Source of the DNA: Hortaea werneckii
Taxonomy: Eukaryota; Ascomycota; Dothideomycetes; Mycosphaerellales; Teratosphaeriaceae
NCBI GenBank assembly: GCA_037044905.1
Contig: JBAOKB010000126.1
Coordinates: forward strand, 558,001-622,000
Length of the DNA stretch: 64,000 nt
Direction: 5' to 3'
This document shows, piece by piece, positions 1-11,088 of this stretch. Under the pieces are notes generated by a model, which had not been told where the DNA came from, searched no databases, and saw only the letters and a list, made by a program, of their open reading frames with translations. Position 1 is the stretch's first letter. Each line of letters begins with the position of its first letter. The translations under genes were made by a program, and so were the position numbers.

Positions 1-346
1 AGTTGTAGAAGTTGTAGAAGATCCCGTGGAGATTACTGGCGATGAGCACGCTGCGGGTGAAGCAGAACAGCAAGGCCAGAAGGTTGAGGGCGAAGACGGC
101 GCTGCGGCGCTTGTCCTGTTTGGTCATAAGAAGCAGGATGATGAGAAGTAAGGCCGTGGCGCCGATCTGAATGCCAAAGATGACGCCTTGCTGGACGGCA
201 ATGTAGACCATGTCCAGAAGAGAAGCCATGCTGGCTGGAAGCGTAGTGACACCATCCGGAGCAACAATGGCGAAGGTCTGGTTGTAGGGGTTGAAACTGC
301 TGTTGGTAACCCAGCCATCGGGCAAGGTGACAATGCTGGTCGCCAT
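1..346 (-). CDS. STE2: Pheromone alpha-factor receptor Ste2, N-terminal part (cut by window edge)
   Basis: Seven-transmembrane G-protein-coupled receptor for the peptide mating pheromone; it acts at the plasma membrane upstream of the mating MAP-kinase pathway. The minus-strand frame opens with MATSIVTLPDGWV at 346 and stays open to base 1, giving about 115 residues. It shows an extracellular N-terminus with N-glycosylation sites (NSS, NQT), then the first membrane segment with the family-typical GVIFGIQIGATALLLIILL, a short basic loop (MTKQDKRRS) and the start of the second helix. This resembles the TM1 region of yeast Ste2 (IMFGVRCGAAALTLIVMW). There is no signal peptide, as usual for Ste2. 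The start is the first Met of the open frame. The rest of the gene lies left of the window, so integrity cannot be judged. Identification comes from the TM1/TM2 pattern and is fairly sure. Confidence 0.82.
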   Translation of the reverse strand, partial: MATSIVTLPDGWVTNSSFNPYNQTFAIVAPDGVTTLPASMASLLDMVYIAVQQGVIFGIQIGATALLLIILLLMTKQDKRRSAVFALNLLALLFCFTRSVLIASNLHGIFYNFYN

Positions 347-1386
347 TTTGATAGATGTGGTGTGAGGAAGAAGGTGTGGCGGCACAGGATGGCCAAGGTG
401 TTCTGGCAAAGGGAGCCCTCTCGTTAGTGGCGTCTACGGCAGGTGCTCGAATGATGTCGAAGTTTTCGAAACAGCTGTATCCTGTCGAGAAGTCCTTGGA
501 TGTTTCCCTTTGACCAGTAAAAGGTTGAAGTGTGCGGCTTTGGAGAAGAAAGAAAGGAGGGTGGAATGGCGGTACGAGGCTCGCCTGGCGTGTTCCCCGC
601 CGTAACAATCTCGAGCAGAACAATAAGCTGGGAAGGATTGTCAGTGGCGTATGATTGTTCTCAAGGCGAAGCCTGACAAGGGGAAGTGAAATGCGAAGTG
701 AACGAACAATGTCACAAAGACAACAATTGAAGTGGATGAGGGGCGAGTGGGGATTGAAGCGAGAGAGAAGCGGTGGTGGCGAGCGATTGTGCCTACCGTA
801 CCTACCTTATGAAGGTATAAGGTATCTTGGGCCTTGCCGCAAGCGGAAGGGGCGACAGAAGGATATAGTGATGGAAGCCTACCATCCCGCATAGTTCAGC
901 TGGTTCCACCGCCATGTTCTCACTCTGCTCTGCTACATCACCAGTCATGAACCATGTAAAAGTTCGCATCACGCCCGGTTCTATGAGCGTCTCGCGACAT
1001 GCCGCTGGGCCATATGTAGGTCTCACATGCTCTTGCCCTTAGTATTGTTCTTGCTGCTGCCAGGAAGCGCCACATATCTGGCTCCGGATTTAAAAAGCAT
1101 CCAGACCATTGCTACGCGAACAGAGCCATCTGCTGGTTGCGCGAGTTTGATGCTGGCGTAGCACAAGGCCACTAGAGAATGGATTGGTTGGGACGTGGAA
1201 AGAACAGGATAAAAAGGCCCACGCAAATCCAACTTCAATCATCAATTGACCTCAAAGTGCGTCAATTTCGCGATGTGGTCCGTGCGAGCATGACCTCACT
1301 TCACAACTGCTTGTGCCAAACGAACAAGAAACGGCAAAGGAGTCGGCGCCGCTTCCTGTGGGTGTTTACAACATGTGCTGACGGTG
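347..1386. other. Divergent intergenic region between STE2 and the FHA/BRCT-like gene
   Basis: About 1 kb that should hold the promoters of both flanking genes. Only short frames without gene-like composition are present. The one distinct structure is the inverted repeat at 803-824, listed separately. Confidence 0.6.
803..824. repeat. Inverted repeat, 8-bp perfect arms with 6-bp spacer
   Basis: TACCTTAT is followed after GAAGGT by its exact reverse complement ATAAGGTA. It is one of several TACCT-based palindromes in intergenic DNA of this window. It could be a dimeric transcription-factor site or a small hairpin; nothing in the sequence decides which. Confidence 0.5.
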
Positions 1387-3975
1387 ATGACGGGCTCGGC
1401 TCGCGAGATTAACGAACCTGTTGCGGAGGCTGTATTGTATTATGATAGTAAGAAGGATGGTATCAGCGGTCGATACTCCATTGCAAGCGATGAGAGCAAC
1501 TGCGTCACACAAGTCTATCGTCATCCTCGGGGCAGTCTAGAACTTCGACAGGAGACGGATGGCAGTAGATTTGCCTCTGAAATTGTTGCAAGGCTGCGTG
1601 AGTGCTCGCCTGTGATCTTCGCGTGGACCTCAGTTCACGCTAATCATTCCTGCAGAAGCTTTCCCTCCAACGTTTCTGTTTGAGTCTCTGGTAGAAGGAG
1701 CTTGCATTCGCCCTGCTGACAGTGATTGGGTCACCTGGCTATCGAAACGAGAGGCGCTGCTGTTGCCGCAGAGTAAAGACGAAGGTCAATACTTTCACGT
1801 CCTTCTGCGTCCTGGCGACATTATCGAATTCACCCGCGACAACTTCGAGCTAAGGTTCACCGTTGAGCGCATCGCAACAGCGCCTCAAGCGCCTTCCGAT
1901 ACTGCTCAGAACCGAGTGCAGCACCAGATGCCGATCAAGGTCGATGAGAGCACCAGCGTTGCAGCAGCTGCCACGCGTCTCGAGGGTGACGAGAGCATTC
2001 TCGTACGCTCTTCTGACCAGCAGCCGGAACCTGAGCTAGTGCGACCACATCGAGAAGTTGCCGACATGGAGACAGAGAGCGAGGATGACTCAGTTGACCT
2101 TGACGGCGAACAGTCTTTCACCAAGTCTGCCAAAATGGCAAACGACTTAGATGACACCCCAGCGACCAATTTCACGGTCGGCGAAGTTAAGGAGACGCCA
2201 GCCAAAAGGCATACAAGCTTCGGTAACGAAGGCCAGCAGCCACCGTACTCTACAGCACCAGAACTGCCAGAAGGTACCCCCGAGACAAGACTGAACGGTA
2301 TTCACGACGTCGACGTCACACCTGGGATTGCAAATGACGTTCTTGATCCAGCCAGCCCACTTGCAAGCAAACACGAGTCGCAAATCTCTCGCTCACCGCT
2401 ACGCAACCCATCTCATAAGCAGCCTATCACCACAGCTGGCAAAGGTATCGCAGGTCTACCAAAGAACAAACGTGACGGCTCTCCTGGAAGCGTGATGATC
2501 TAGCCGAGCCAGTGCCTGGAGCCAACATGACAACGTAAACGCGGTCGAAAGAAGAAGGCGCAGATGTTACGCGAAACAATTAAAGCGCAAGGCTTCAGTA
2601 AGCGACTCGGTGCAAGGTGATGAGGAGCATTTCGGCGACGAAATGGATGTTGATGGAAGCCAGCGCTGTCGTTGGTGCCACCGAGGCTGATGTGGTCGGC
2701 TCTGAGGACGCTGAACAGCAGGCCCTGCTGAGCTCGACATCAACATGCAGCGGGGCAAGCAGGCGAACGCCATTGACATGGACGGAGAAACGAGCCCAAG
2801 GGTAATGGTTCCGACAGCCAAGTGATTGACACGGATTTACCGTCGTCTGGTGAAAGCGATACCTTGGAAGAAGCTGCGAACGGCAGTACTGTCATATCAG
2901 AGCAGAAGGGCAAGAAGAGGGGAGGCACAGCCGTCTCGAACGAGGACGATATTGAGCAATCGGTGCAGCAACGTAGTGGCAAGCGAGCCAAGACTTCATC
3001 AACAGATGAAGAGGAAAATGAAGCACCCTTGGGAAGGCGCAGCGGCAGGCTTTCGACGGCGACACCAGCCACCGGAAAGAGTTCGTCTAAAATGGATATG
3101 TCCCACCGAGCACTATGACAAAGGGCAGAAGCTCTGCGAAGGCGTTAAAAACATCACGACAGAACACAGGTGACGAAATAACCGTTGCCACTGCTTCTTC
3201 GAGCAGCAAGAAAGGCATTAGGGGCAACATGTCACGGGCCACTGGCACACCGTCCGTACAGGTTCAGATTCCCAGGGAGACGGCAAGCGGATCACCTGAC
3301 TCTTTGTCCACAGCCATGAGTGGACGTCCGCCAAAAGTACTATTCAGCCACAGCGATGTCAACAAAGACAAAGCCCTTGTATCTTGGCTGAAGAAGCAAG
3401 GTGCGCTCGAAATTGATGAGGTGCCGAGCAAGCGAGCCAACTTCTTATGCGTGGTGCCCAGTGGTCACCTGGCCACGACGGCGAAGGTCCTCAGGACGCT
3501 GGCGCTAGGCAAGCTGGTGGTTACGGATGATTGGGTCACCGACTCCAAGGAAGAAGGCCAGCTGCTCGAGCCGGATGATTACGTTCATGAGGCTCTGCAA
3601 GACACCGTCAAAACCGATCGAAGCATCTTGTTCAGAGGATACAGGCTCTACTTCACCAAGCAGCTTGTTACATCCTACGGCAGCGGCTGGGAAAGCATCC
3701 AGACCTTGTGCCATGAAGCTGGTGCTGATGGTGTAGAAAGCGGCAATGCTGCTTCCGGGAATTCGTGGGCGGCGCTGGGCAAAACCCTTTTCTTTGGGGC
3801 TACGCCGGACGACCTGGACCTGAAAATTCTGTCGCAGGAGAAAAGTCACGTTGTCTACAACAGAAATATGCTGACGCAAAGTGTGGTAGACGGTGAGCTG
3901 AAGCTGGACAATGATGACTTTATCGTGAAGCCGTCCAGCAGCCCGCTGAAGTTAGGGAGAGGCAGCAAGCGTTAA
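1387..3975 (+). CDS. FHA/tandem-BRCT-like nuclear protein, frame broken by about seven indels
   Basis: Probable DNA-damage/chromatin adaptor of MDC1-like architecture. Exon 1 runs 1387-1597, a 58-nt intron (GTGAGT...TGCAG) occupies 1598-1655, and the frame continues to a stop at 2503. The N-terminal region ends in an FHA-like strand pattern (LLRPGDIIEFTRDNFELRF), but the core FHA GR...S..H motif is not evident. A long acidic, Ser/Thr-rich linker follows. The C-terminal 286 residues (frame from 3115) look like two BRCT repeats: VLFSHSDVNKDKALVSWLKK...VVTDDWVTDSKEEGQLL, then LFRGYRLYF...LFFGATPDDLDLKIL. Between about 2500 and 3115 coherent low-complexity coding sequence (KRGRKKKAQ, SVSDSVQGDEEHFGDEMDVD, AEQQALL) jumps between all three frames. 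One-base corrections join everything into roughly 840 codons, so this looks like one gene with indels. Domain assignment is moderate for BRCT and weak for FHA. Confidence 0.6.
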
Positions 3976-4208
3976 CTGTTGCAGCATTCACGTGGGAGGA
4001 ACAATGTTGCGGAAGGAGCTGCTTCGCAAAGAATTATTAGTTTGAAAGCGTTACAGCAAGGAGTTGGTCGAACGTACAAGGTGTACTGGCTTATGGCTAT
4101 CTGCGGCGCTGACAAATGGAGTTTTTAGACCAGATGCTTCATTAGCTACCATGCTTCGCAAATATAATGCAGATAACCATTGCTAATCGATCAAATTTTC
4201 ACCCATGG

Positions 4209-5000
4209 TCATACCTGATCTCTGAACATGATAAGTCCTCCCGGTACGCCGCTAAGTGGATTCCCTTCGCCTTCCGTAGCATAGCCTACATCCACATCGA
4301 AGCCACAACCACGATAAAAGCCATCTTTGCCGAGCGCACTGATAACACTAACGCACACTGCGTCTGCTTTCGCACGGCAAATCCCCAGGCGACAAGTTGC
4401 TTGCCGATACCGTGGCCCTGGTAATCTGGATGAATCGCCAGTAAGCCCAAATACCAGGTTTCCGCTCGTTTGCCTACAGGAATTTTGTCAGCCAAAAAGA
4501 CTATTTCCGGAATCGATTGCTGAAAGATATAGAAGCCAGAGCATTCCCGTACCGCTCCATTTGTGATCCACGAATGGACCCACTCGCTGCAGGACATCGA
4601 GTTTCGCAGGATCCGCAGCTCGATTTGGTGGCAGTTCCTCCTCCTGCTCCTCCACAGCTCCGTTCTGCTCTGATGACGACGCCGACGACGACGGTTGATC
4701 CTGGCTATACGGTTGGGCACGCCTGCGTATCCACTGCGCCACGCCGACGACTGTAGGCTGGCTCTGTTCAGGCTCCGAAACGGTCGCGACAAGGATGTGA
4801 TTGTCTCTGCGGTTCAGGCCCGAACGGAAATTCTTCAGCCAGTAGAGGTGCATGTCGTCTGGATATTGGTGGCGATAGGGGTGTATGACCTCTCCGAATA
4901 ATTCCGTGTCGAAGAAGGCTTTTGCGCAGACCTTGGCTGCTGGGGTGAGATCGGAGCGCTGCGCTGGCCGGATGACCATGTTGTCATGAGGATGTTGCAT
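4209..5000 (-). CDS. GNAT-family N-acetyltransferase, two single-base frame breaks
   Basis: Likely acetyl-CoA-dependent N-acetyltransferase of the fungal GNAT group; the substrate is unknown. The start at 5000 gives MQHPHDNMVIRPAQRSDL, a typical beta1 opening (IRPAQRSD), followed by the family's helix region and a Gln/Glu/Ser-rich insertion. The acetyl-CoA-binding motif A is clear in the next frame: LGLLAIHPDYQGHGIGKQLV, with the Q-x-x-G-x-G/A loop as QGHGIG. The C-terminal beta6-beta7 part, ALGKDGFYRGCGFDV, lies in a third frame, and TGA at 4209-4211 ends it. Breaks lie near 4550 (beside an AAA run) and near 4375 (beside a GGGG run). Correcting both gives about 263 residues, normal for the family. 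A real pseudogene cannot be excluded, but neighbours show the same kind of break. Confidence 0.68.
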
Positions 5001-5269
5001 TGCTACTGATAGCGTTTATCATGTTGTCGTGAAGCCACGTTTATATGATATGGTATATCTGGCTAGGGCGTGAGAAGTACAGATGCAGGGGTTTAAAGAT
5101 ACGCAGTCAGAAGGAGCGCGCTAATTCTGCCAAGGCCTCGCCGAAAGCGGAAGGTGCTAATTCCTCCAGGGCCTGAAGGGCGTAACACTTCTACAGATGT
5201 TTTAGTCAATGCTACCTAGCAACGCCATAATAACTAATCAAGCGTTTCGCGCAGCAGTACGATTTTAGT

Positions 5270-6583
5270 CTACGAGGAAGGAGCTCCAGAAGGCACAGCA
5301 GAGCCGGAAGGCATAGCGGAGCCGGTGCCGTTCATTGTACCATTGCCACCCATCTCTCCACCGCCGCCAAAAGAAGAGTCAGTGTTGACATGGCCACCGT
5401 CAGCCCATAGCTGCGCAGCAACAGAGTAATAGTCGTCATCGATGTAATTCGCGCTGGTGTTAACGCCAACCTGGATCCACGCCATTAGACCATCGCTGAC
5501 GTCGTTGCCCAGATAAATGAACTCTGGGAAAGGATCGTAGTAGGTGTCGGCCTGTACGATGGACCACATGTCGTCGTCGTTACTGGTAACGGCCTTGGTG
5601 TTGGAGCGTAAGGCTCGGTGGCCTCTACCGCCGAGCGTAGCGACTCGGGATAGAAGACTTGGCCAATGTGAGTGATGTTGTTGGTAGCGGAAATCGTGTT
5701 ATTAGGGAAGACGGTAACGTTCATGTGAGCCAGGATATGGGTGTGCGTGGCACGGCCATCATAATGGCCTGGAAGATGGTCTCGAAGCTCGCGACGCCGT
5801 CTTCGTCAGTCGGCTGAATACCGCTGTGAGAGTTATCAGTTTCTGTTGTTGTAGAATGCCTTGATTTTGCAGGCATAGGCACAGAGACTTACCGCAGGTA
5901 TGTACTGTCGTATCCGCCTGCAGCGTAGTTGCCATCTGTGGAGATGCCCGAGTAGACGCCAGTAGCGTTAGCTCCCCAGGTGTCGACGTAGATGCCCGGC
6001 ACAGGCTGACAGCTGTTGATGTCGATGTACTGCACTTCCAAGTACAGGTCTACGCCATCGCTGTATTGTTCTTCCTTCACATTCTTGCGGATTGCCTCGC
6101 CAGTGACATAGTACGGGCCATCAGTGATCTCTGGAGTGACGATACTGCTCGTGTTGGCGCCAAAAATCAAGAACTCTGGGTATTTGGGTCGTAGTCGAGC
6201 TTGCCGGTCATATTGTGGTTGATCGCTTCGAAGGCCTCAAGGGTTGCCAGATCCCGACGGAGCTTCTTAGAAGCTAGAGAAGATCAAGTCAGCGTCTTCT
6301 CTTCAACCCTAAAATGATGCTTGTTGGGCACCTACAAACACTGATCCCGCGCTTTTGACGCAGCGCCTCTGCTTGCTCGGCGCGGCGCTGGACATTACGC
6401 GCCATCAGAGCCTGGTGCTGAGAGTCGCTAGCACAAGCATCCAGGGAGCTCTTGGCCTTGTAAGCCGTGGCGTGGTTCCTCATTGCCTCATGCATCTTTT
6501 GCTCGTGGCTATCACCTGGATGAGCAATGGCAGAAGATAGGAAGGGCCGAGGCAGCAAAGCCCAATTTGGTGAAAGCGACCAT
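5270..6583 (-). CDS. Secreted intradiol ring-cleavage dioxygenase-like protein, four frame breaks
   Basis: Member of the fungal extracellular intradiol dioxygenase group, thought to act on catecholic aromatics in the medium. The start MVAFTKLGFAASA at 6583 begins a signal peptide, followed by AHPGDSHEQKMHEAMRNHA, the usual N-terminus of this group. Introns fit at 6274-6335 and 5824-5892. Core segments visible are TPEITDGPYYVTGEAIRKN, CQPVPGIYVDTWGANATGVY, GIQPTDEDGVASFETIF and HILAHMNVTVFPNNT; the iron ligands would be the Tyr of DGPYY and conserved Tyr/His in the broken FPGHYDGRATH-like stretch. The tail is Gly/Ser/Pro-rich. Breaks lie in the signal peptide, near 6175 (CCC run), near 5790 (CC run) and near 5605 (AA run); after correction about 394 residues. 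A TATA-like box lies about 100 bp upstream. Confidence 0.75.
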
Positions 6584-7865
6584 CTTGGAGTTTTCTTGAA
6601 TGAACGATTGATTAGGCAGATGAATAGAGGAGGACGATTTTGTGTCGGTTTGATGTTTGAGGATGAACGGCTGCAGTGGGATTTATATAAGCTTACCTGG
6701 CAAGACTTGCATTGGCTGTATCTACTTTTACGAGATAGATGTTTCACTTGAAGCATACGTACTGATTTTCGTCAGCAAATGGTGTGACCTCGTCGCAGCA
6801 AGGATATCTGGCGAAGGACCAGTAGGACTAATAATGTGGATTGCAACGCAGCTGATTCGCCGTATTGGCGAACAAGGGCCCGTGATAACTTCAGCGCATA
6901 TAAAACCAGCGATACGCTTCTGTTGGGCTTCGATGGCGGTGCGTAAATGGCCTGAATCTTAGACACCGACATTTAGCCCACAGCGACGTCTTCAACAGTG
7001 ACAGGTTCTGGAACTCCCAGGTACGCAGTCCATGCATTGGACTGGTCATCAAGACAAGCGACGTGGGTGGCGCATGTTAAAAGCCCTAAGTGTTTGAGGG
7101 TTTGCCCTATGGCTAGGTCGAAATCCACGCGGCCATCAAGGCTTGCGAACCACCGGAAAAGCTTTTTGAGGGTCAAGCCAGATGGGAAAATTTGGCCACG
7201 CCAACGATGGCTTCACAATATTGTTCGGGCTTAGCCAGGATAATTGCTGAGCTGTTATGTCACAATGCTTGGTGGTAGTATTAAATTATGACGGCGGAGA
7301 CGTTGACATTGTTTTGCCTGGCGTCTTGTCGGGGCGCAGTGAGGACGCGTAGTTAGCGTCATAGCCCTGGCTGAGGCTGAGGGTTGAGCAGCAGATACTG
7401 AACGTCAAAAGGCACATCTTTTTCTTGCGGTAGGATGTGACTCGCAAGCCTTCAAGCTCGTACGCTAATCATGCCTCCAGCAAGCTGAGCGTGTATGCAT
7501 AGTGAGCAGAGCCATACAGGCTAAGAACGGGGTGGCTCAAGTAGCAATTGGCGCCGCTGCCTTCGGAATCCATTGCTGTTGCCAAAGAAGAAATGCCATC
7601 AAGGTAGGAAAGTTGAACATCTGTATGTACCTCGTACGCTGATTTAACGTGGGCCCGCGATTTTCTGCACCTATGAATGTCTACCTATACGTAGAAACGG
7701 ACAAAGCGGTATCGATTGCACAAGACAGAGGGATGTGGCGGCTTAGTCAGCACCCAGGGAGCGCCCTGGCCAATCGGGGATGACTCCCGGAGCTGTCCAT
7801 ATTTGCCATCGTTTCCGTCATCAAGCAGTTCACTCCTCAACTCATCACTTCACACCACCACCACC
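6584..7865. other. Intergenic region between dioxygenase and NFS1
   Basis: Divergent promoter region of about 1.3 kb. It holds the TATA-like box of the dioxygenase gene. Between about 6973 and 7250 on the minus strand there is gene-like peptide sequence in two frames (KPEQYCEAIVGVAKFSHL, then LKKLFRWFASLDGRVDFDLA) with no convincing start. It may be a gene remnant; I cannot identify it. Confidence 0.45.
6683..6689 (-). promoter_or_regulatory. TATA-like box of the intradiol dioxygenase gene
   Basis: TATATAA on the minus strand, about 100 bp upstream of the ATG at 6583. The spacing suits a fungal TATA promoter for an inducible secreted enzyme. Support is positional only. Confidence 0.4.
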
Positions 7866-9611
7866 ATGTCACATATTGCACCGCAGGCAGCTCGTCAGGC
7901 GCTGCGCCACTGCAGCCGTCGTCTCTCGACGGTTAGCTCACCATCTTTTGCCGCTCAGGCGCCGCGAGCATGCATCGCGCGCCAGGGCCGACGAAACTAT
8001 GTTTCCGAATCCGCACCCAAGAACGCCACGGTCGATGTCGAGAAGACGATAAGGCAAGACCAGCGTGCCTTCCTGAATGAAACCGGCACCAAGCCACAAG
8101 ATGCTGAGATGCCGACGACGGGCATGTCAGCCGATGCCATGATGAGCCCAGCCGCGGGCATCCTGAAGCAGGCAACCGTCATGGATGAGGGCACAGACCC
8201 ATCTACCTAGACATGCAGGCAACGACACCCACAGACCCGCGTGTGCTAGACTCAATGCTTCCCTTCTTCACCGGTCTCTACGGCAACCCACACAGTAGAA
8301 CACACGCATACGGATGGGAGACGGAGAAGGCAGTCGAGCAGGCACGACAACACATCGCCAGCCTGATCGGTGCCGATCCCAAGGAGATTATCTTCACTTC
8401 TGGCGCGACAGAATCAAACAACATGTCCATCAAGGGTGTTGCACGCTTTTTCAAGCGCTCAGGAAAGAAGAACCACATCATTACCTGCCAAACCGAGCAC
8501 AAGTGTGTCCTTGACAGCTGCAGACATTTGCAGGACGAGGGTTTCGAAGTGACATATCTGCCGGTGCAGAACAACGGCTTGGTCAACATGGAAGACTTGG
8601 AGAAGGCCATCCGCCCAGAGACCGCGTTGGTCTCGATCATGACTGTCAACAACGAGATCGGTGTTGTCCAGCCAGTGGAAGAGATTGGAAAGCTTTGCCG
8701 AAGCAAGAAGGTCTTCTTCCACACCGACGGTGCGCAAGCTGTCGGCAAGATTCCTCTTGACGTCAACAAGATGAACGTTGACCTGATGTCAATCTCTGCA
8801 CACAAGATCTACGGGCCCAAGGGTATTGGCGCCTGCTTCGTGAGGAGACGGCCGCGTGTCAGAATCGACCCCATCATCTCAGGTGGCGGGCAGAGAGAGG
8901 ATTGAGAAGTGGTACCATTGCGCCACCTCTCGTCATTGGCTTTGGTGAAGCAGCGAGACTCTGCAAGCAGGAGATGGAGGTAAGTCTCTTTTCTGTTCAT
9001 CTTTGTGTGCTGAGGACGGTTTGGATGATTATACGCTTAAACTTGCATGGCTTGCATAGTCGGCGCTTTGACCGGCGCAGCTGCGTGCTGAACGAAAGCA
9101 GGGGTTATGACACTACTAATCGCACACTACTATGTTTTAACGGTTGGAATTTTTCTTTCAAGCACAAGCTAACCTTACACTTCTATAGTACGACACCAAG
9201 CGAATCGAGAGACTCTCCACCAAGCTTCGCGATGGCCTGCTCTCAATGGAGCACACTGCTCTGAACGGCGACCGTGACCGCCACTACCCTGGTTGCGTCA
9301 ACGTCTCGTTTGCCTATGTCGAGGGCGAGTCTCTCCTCATGGCGCTCAAGGACATTGCCCTTTCCTCCGGCTCCGCATGTACATCTGCATCTCTTGAGCC
9401 CAGTTACGTCCTCCGGGCACTGGGTACTTCCGATGAGTCAGCTCATAGCTCGATTCGATTCGGTATTGGCCGTTTCACGACCGAAGCAGAGATTGATTAC
9501 GTGCTCGACGCTGTAAAGAACAGAGTCAACTTCTTGAGAGAATTGAGCCCGCTGTGGGAGTTGGTCCAGGAGGGTGTGGACCTGAACACTATTGAATGGA
9601 GCCAGCACTAG
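7866..9611 (+). CDS. NFS1: Mitochondrial cysteine desulfurase Nfs1, two single-base frame breaks
   Basis: PLP enzyme that takes sulfur from L-cysteine for mitochondrial Fe-S cluster assembly and tRNA thiolation. The ATG has a good context (CACCATGTC) and opens an Arg-rich, Ser-rich mitochondrial presequence. Landmarks in order are MQATTPTDPRVLDSMLPF, FTSGATESNN, TEHKCVLDS, FHTDGAQAVGK, the PLP-lysine motif SAHKIYGPKGIGA, and the persulfide Cys loop SSGSACTSASLEPSYVLRAL; the C-terminus is LNTIEWSQH. A 209-nt intron (GTAAGT...TATAG) lies at 8980-9188. Breaks lie near 8205 (one base lost before the conserved YLDMQATTP) and near 8893 (one base lost in SGGGQE). Corrected length is about 512 residues, as expected. 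Nfs1 is essential, so these breaks argue for sequence error unless a second copy exists. Confidence 0.93.
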
Positions 9612-10059
9612 AACGCTTCTGAATACCCCCATGTGATTCTAGGGAGCGTAGGGTGGCTTTTTTTTTAACGAGGTACATGTACATTATTACTTCCAGACAT
9701 GACGGCTATACAAATCGAAATATAATGAAAGGTCATAGCACTCTAGCCCATGGGCACTGTAATCCAGGAGCGGTTCAAAGTTATCCGTGGAGCTCCAAAC
9801 GACTTGTCTATTCTGCTCTCCTTTTCCTTTTCTTCGTTCCTGTTTTATTGACTCACTTTCATACGCGGCCTTGATTTACACCTAAGGGACTGACTGCGGC
9901 AGACAAGGCGAACATGAGTTAACAAGATATAGATCGTTCACGTATTAGGTATGTACAGCCTTGGAAGTTAATGACAACGCTGAACTCTGACCATTCCAAG
10001 ACAGCCACAAAAGGAGCACAACATGATATCTGTGGAGAGCGAATAAGTCCAGCAATATT
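9612..10059. other. Convergent intergenic region, NFS1 and Cys-rich orphan
   Basis: 3' ends of both flanking genes. A T-run directly follows NFS1 (near 9658). No gene, RNA or notable repeat seen. Confidence 0.6.
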
Positions 10060-11088
10060 CTATCTCTTGTTGTTGTTCACGTCAACTTGGACACCTGCAT
10101 TCCGGTGAAGTGGCGGCCGCGAGCTTAACGCTGGGAACGCAGGCGCCAGATTCCCTAAACCCCGCAACTGTCCTGCAGCAGCCTGGCCCTGAATGTGCCG
10201 TATTGTATTTCTCAGCAACTTCACCTGCGAATGGTCGATCTGTACACCTCCACAGCATAAGCAGAAGGTTGCTCTGGGCCTGAGAGTCGGCGTCACGGTG
10301 TCTCTTCCACATCGACAGGCGGTGGGCTTTCCCTGCTGGTACCGCCGCATACGCAACCTCGCGGAGGCACTGACGCGGGCGCCAGCCGCATCTCGAGCCA
10401 GGTGCTGCAGTTCGATTGCGTTCTCGGTGGCGGTGAGAAGGACGAAGTCGGCCGCCATCTCTCGACAAGGTGCACACCAGCGTGCCACCACGCCTCCCCC
10501 TAGAGGGTTCCGGTTTCGAATCCGAACATTGTGGCAGTCACATGTGTCCCACCAGCCCTGACGAGCCTCAGGGGGCGCAGCCATGCCGAGAGCGACCCTA
10601 CGCTTATACTGCTCGATCTCGTCGCTCTCGCAGTGCTTGCAAAGCAGTGCGAGGACGCCATCGGGGTCCATGAGATATTTTGGCTGGCCGGTGATCCGTC
10701 TTTTGCGTACATGCGGAGCGCGGAAACGAGCGTCTTCTCGTAATGAATACCACGCATTGAGTTGAGCGTAGCAATGAGTGCAGCCGTTCCAGTTAGGATG
10801 CGCGGGCTGACCTGGATACGGTCCCTGACCTGGATGCTGCGCGCAGTCCTGTCTTGCTACAAACAACAAACAGCCTGGAGGAGTTCCCAGGTGAGCTCCC
10901 ATTAAAGCGTACAACGGCCTTCGGACGAGACACATATGGTCCTCCGGCGGCTGGCCGGCATTATTTGCTGCTGTCCAGGCAGCCGACGGCACAAAAGCTG
11001 CTGCGGGTTGGACTGGTGGTGGGAGCGGTGCTGGGAGCGGTCCCACTGCCAGAATGGGAGGAGGAGGAGGAGGGAGCGGAGCGGCCAT
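10060..11088 (-). CDS. Cysteine-rich hypothetical protein with several CxxC pairs
   Basis: I do not recognise the family. The open frame begins further upstream at 11385, but the ATG at 11088 (MAAPLPPPPPPILAVG) is the likely start because the upstream part is AT-rich and not protein-like. The 342-residue product has a Pro/Ala-rich N-terminus (1-35). It then shows a series of cysteine pairs: CTHC at 103-106, CKHC at 150-153, CDC at 183-185, CAPC at 205-208, CRC at 258-260 and CLCC at 276-279. These could make two or three structural zinc sites. There is no signal peptide or membrane segment, and the protein is Arg-rich and soluble, so a nuclear or cytosolic role is possible. No intron is needed. 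Function is unknown; DNA/RNA binding through zinc knuckles is only a guess. Confidence 0.6.
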   Translation of the reverse strand: MAAPLPPPPPPILAVGPLPAPLPPPVQPAAAFVPSAAWTAANNAGQPPEDHMCLVRRPLYALMGAHLGTPPGCLLFVARQDCAQHPGQGPYPGQPAHPNWNGCTHCYAQLNAWYSLREDARFRAPHVRKRRITGQPKYLMDPDGVLALLCKHCESDEIEQYKRRVALGMAAPPEARQGWWDTCDCHNVRIRNRNPLGGGVVARWCAPCREMAADFVLLTATENAIELQHLARDAAGARVSASARLRMRRYQQGKPTACRCGRDTVTPTLRPRATFCLCCGGVQIDHSQVKLLRNTIRHIQGQAAAGQLRGLGNLAPAFPALSSRPPLHRNAGVQVDVNNNKR

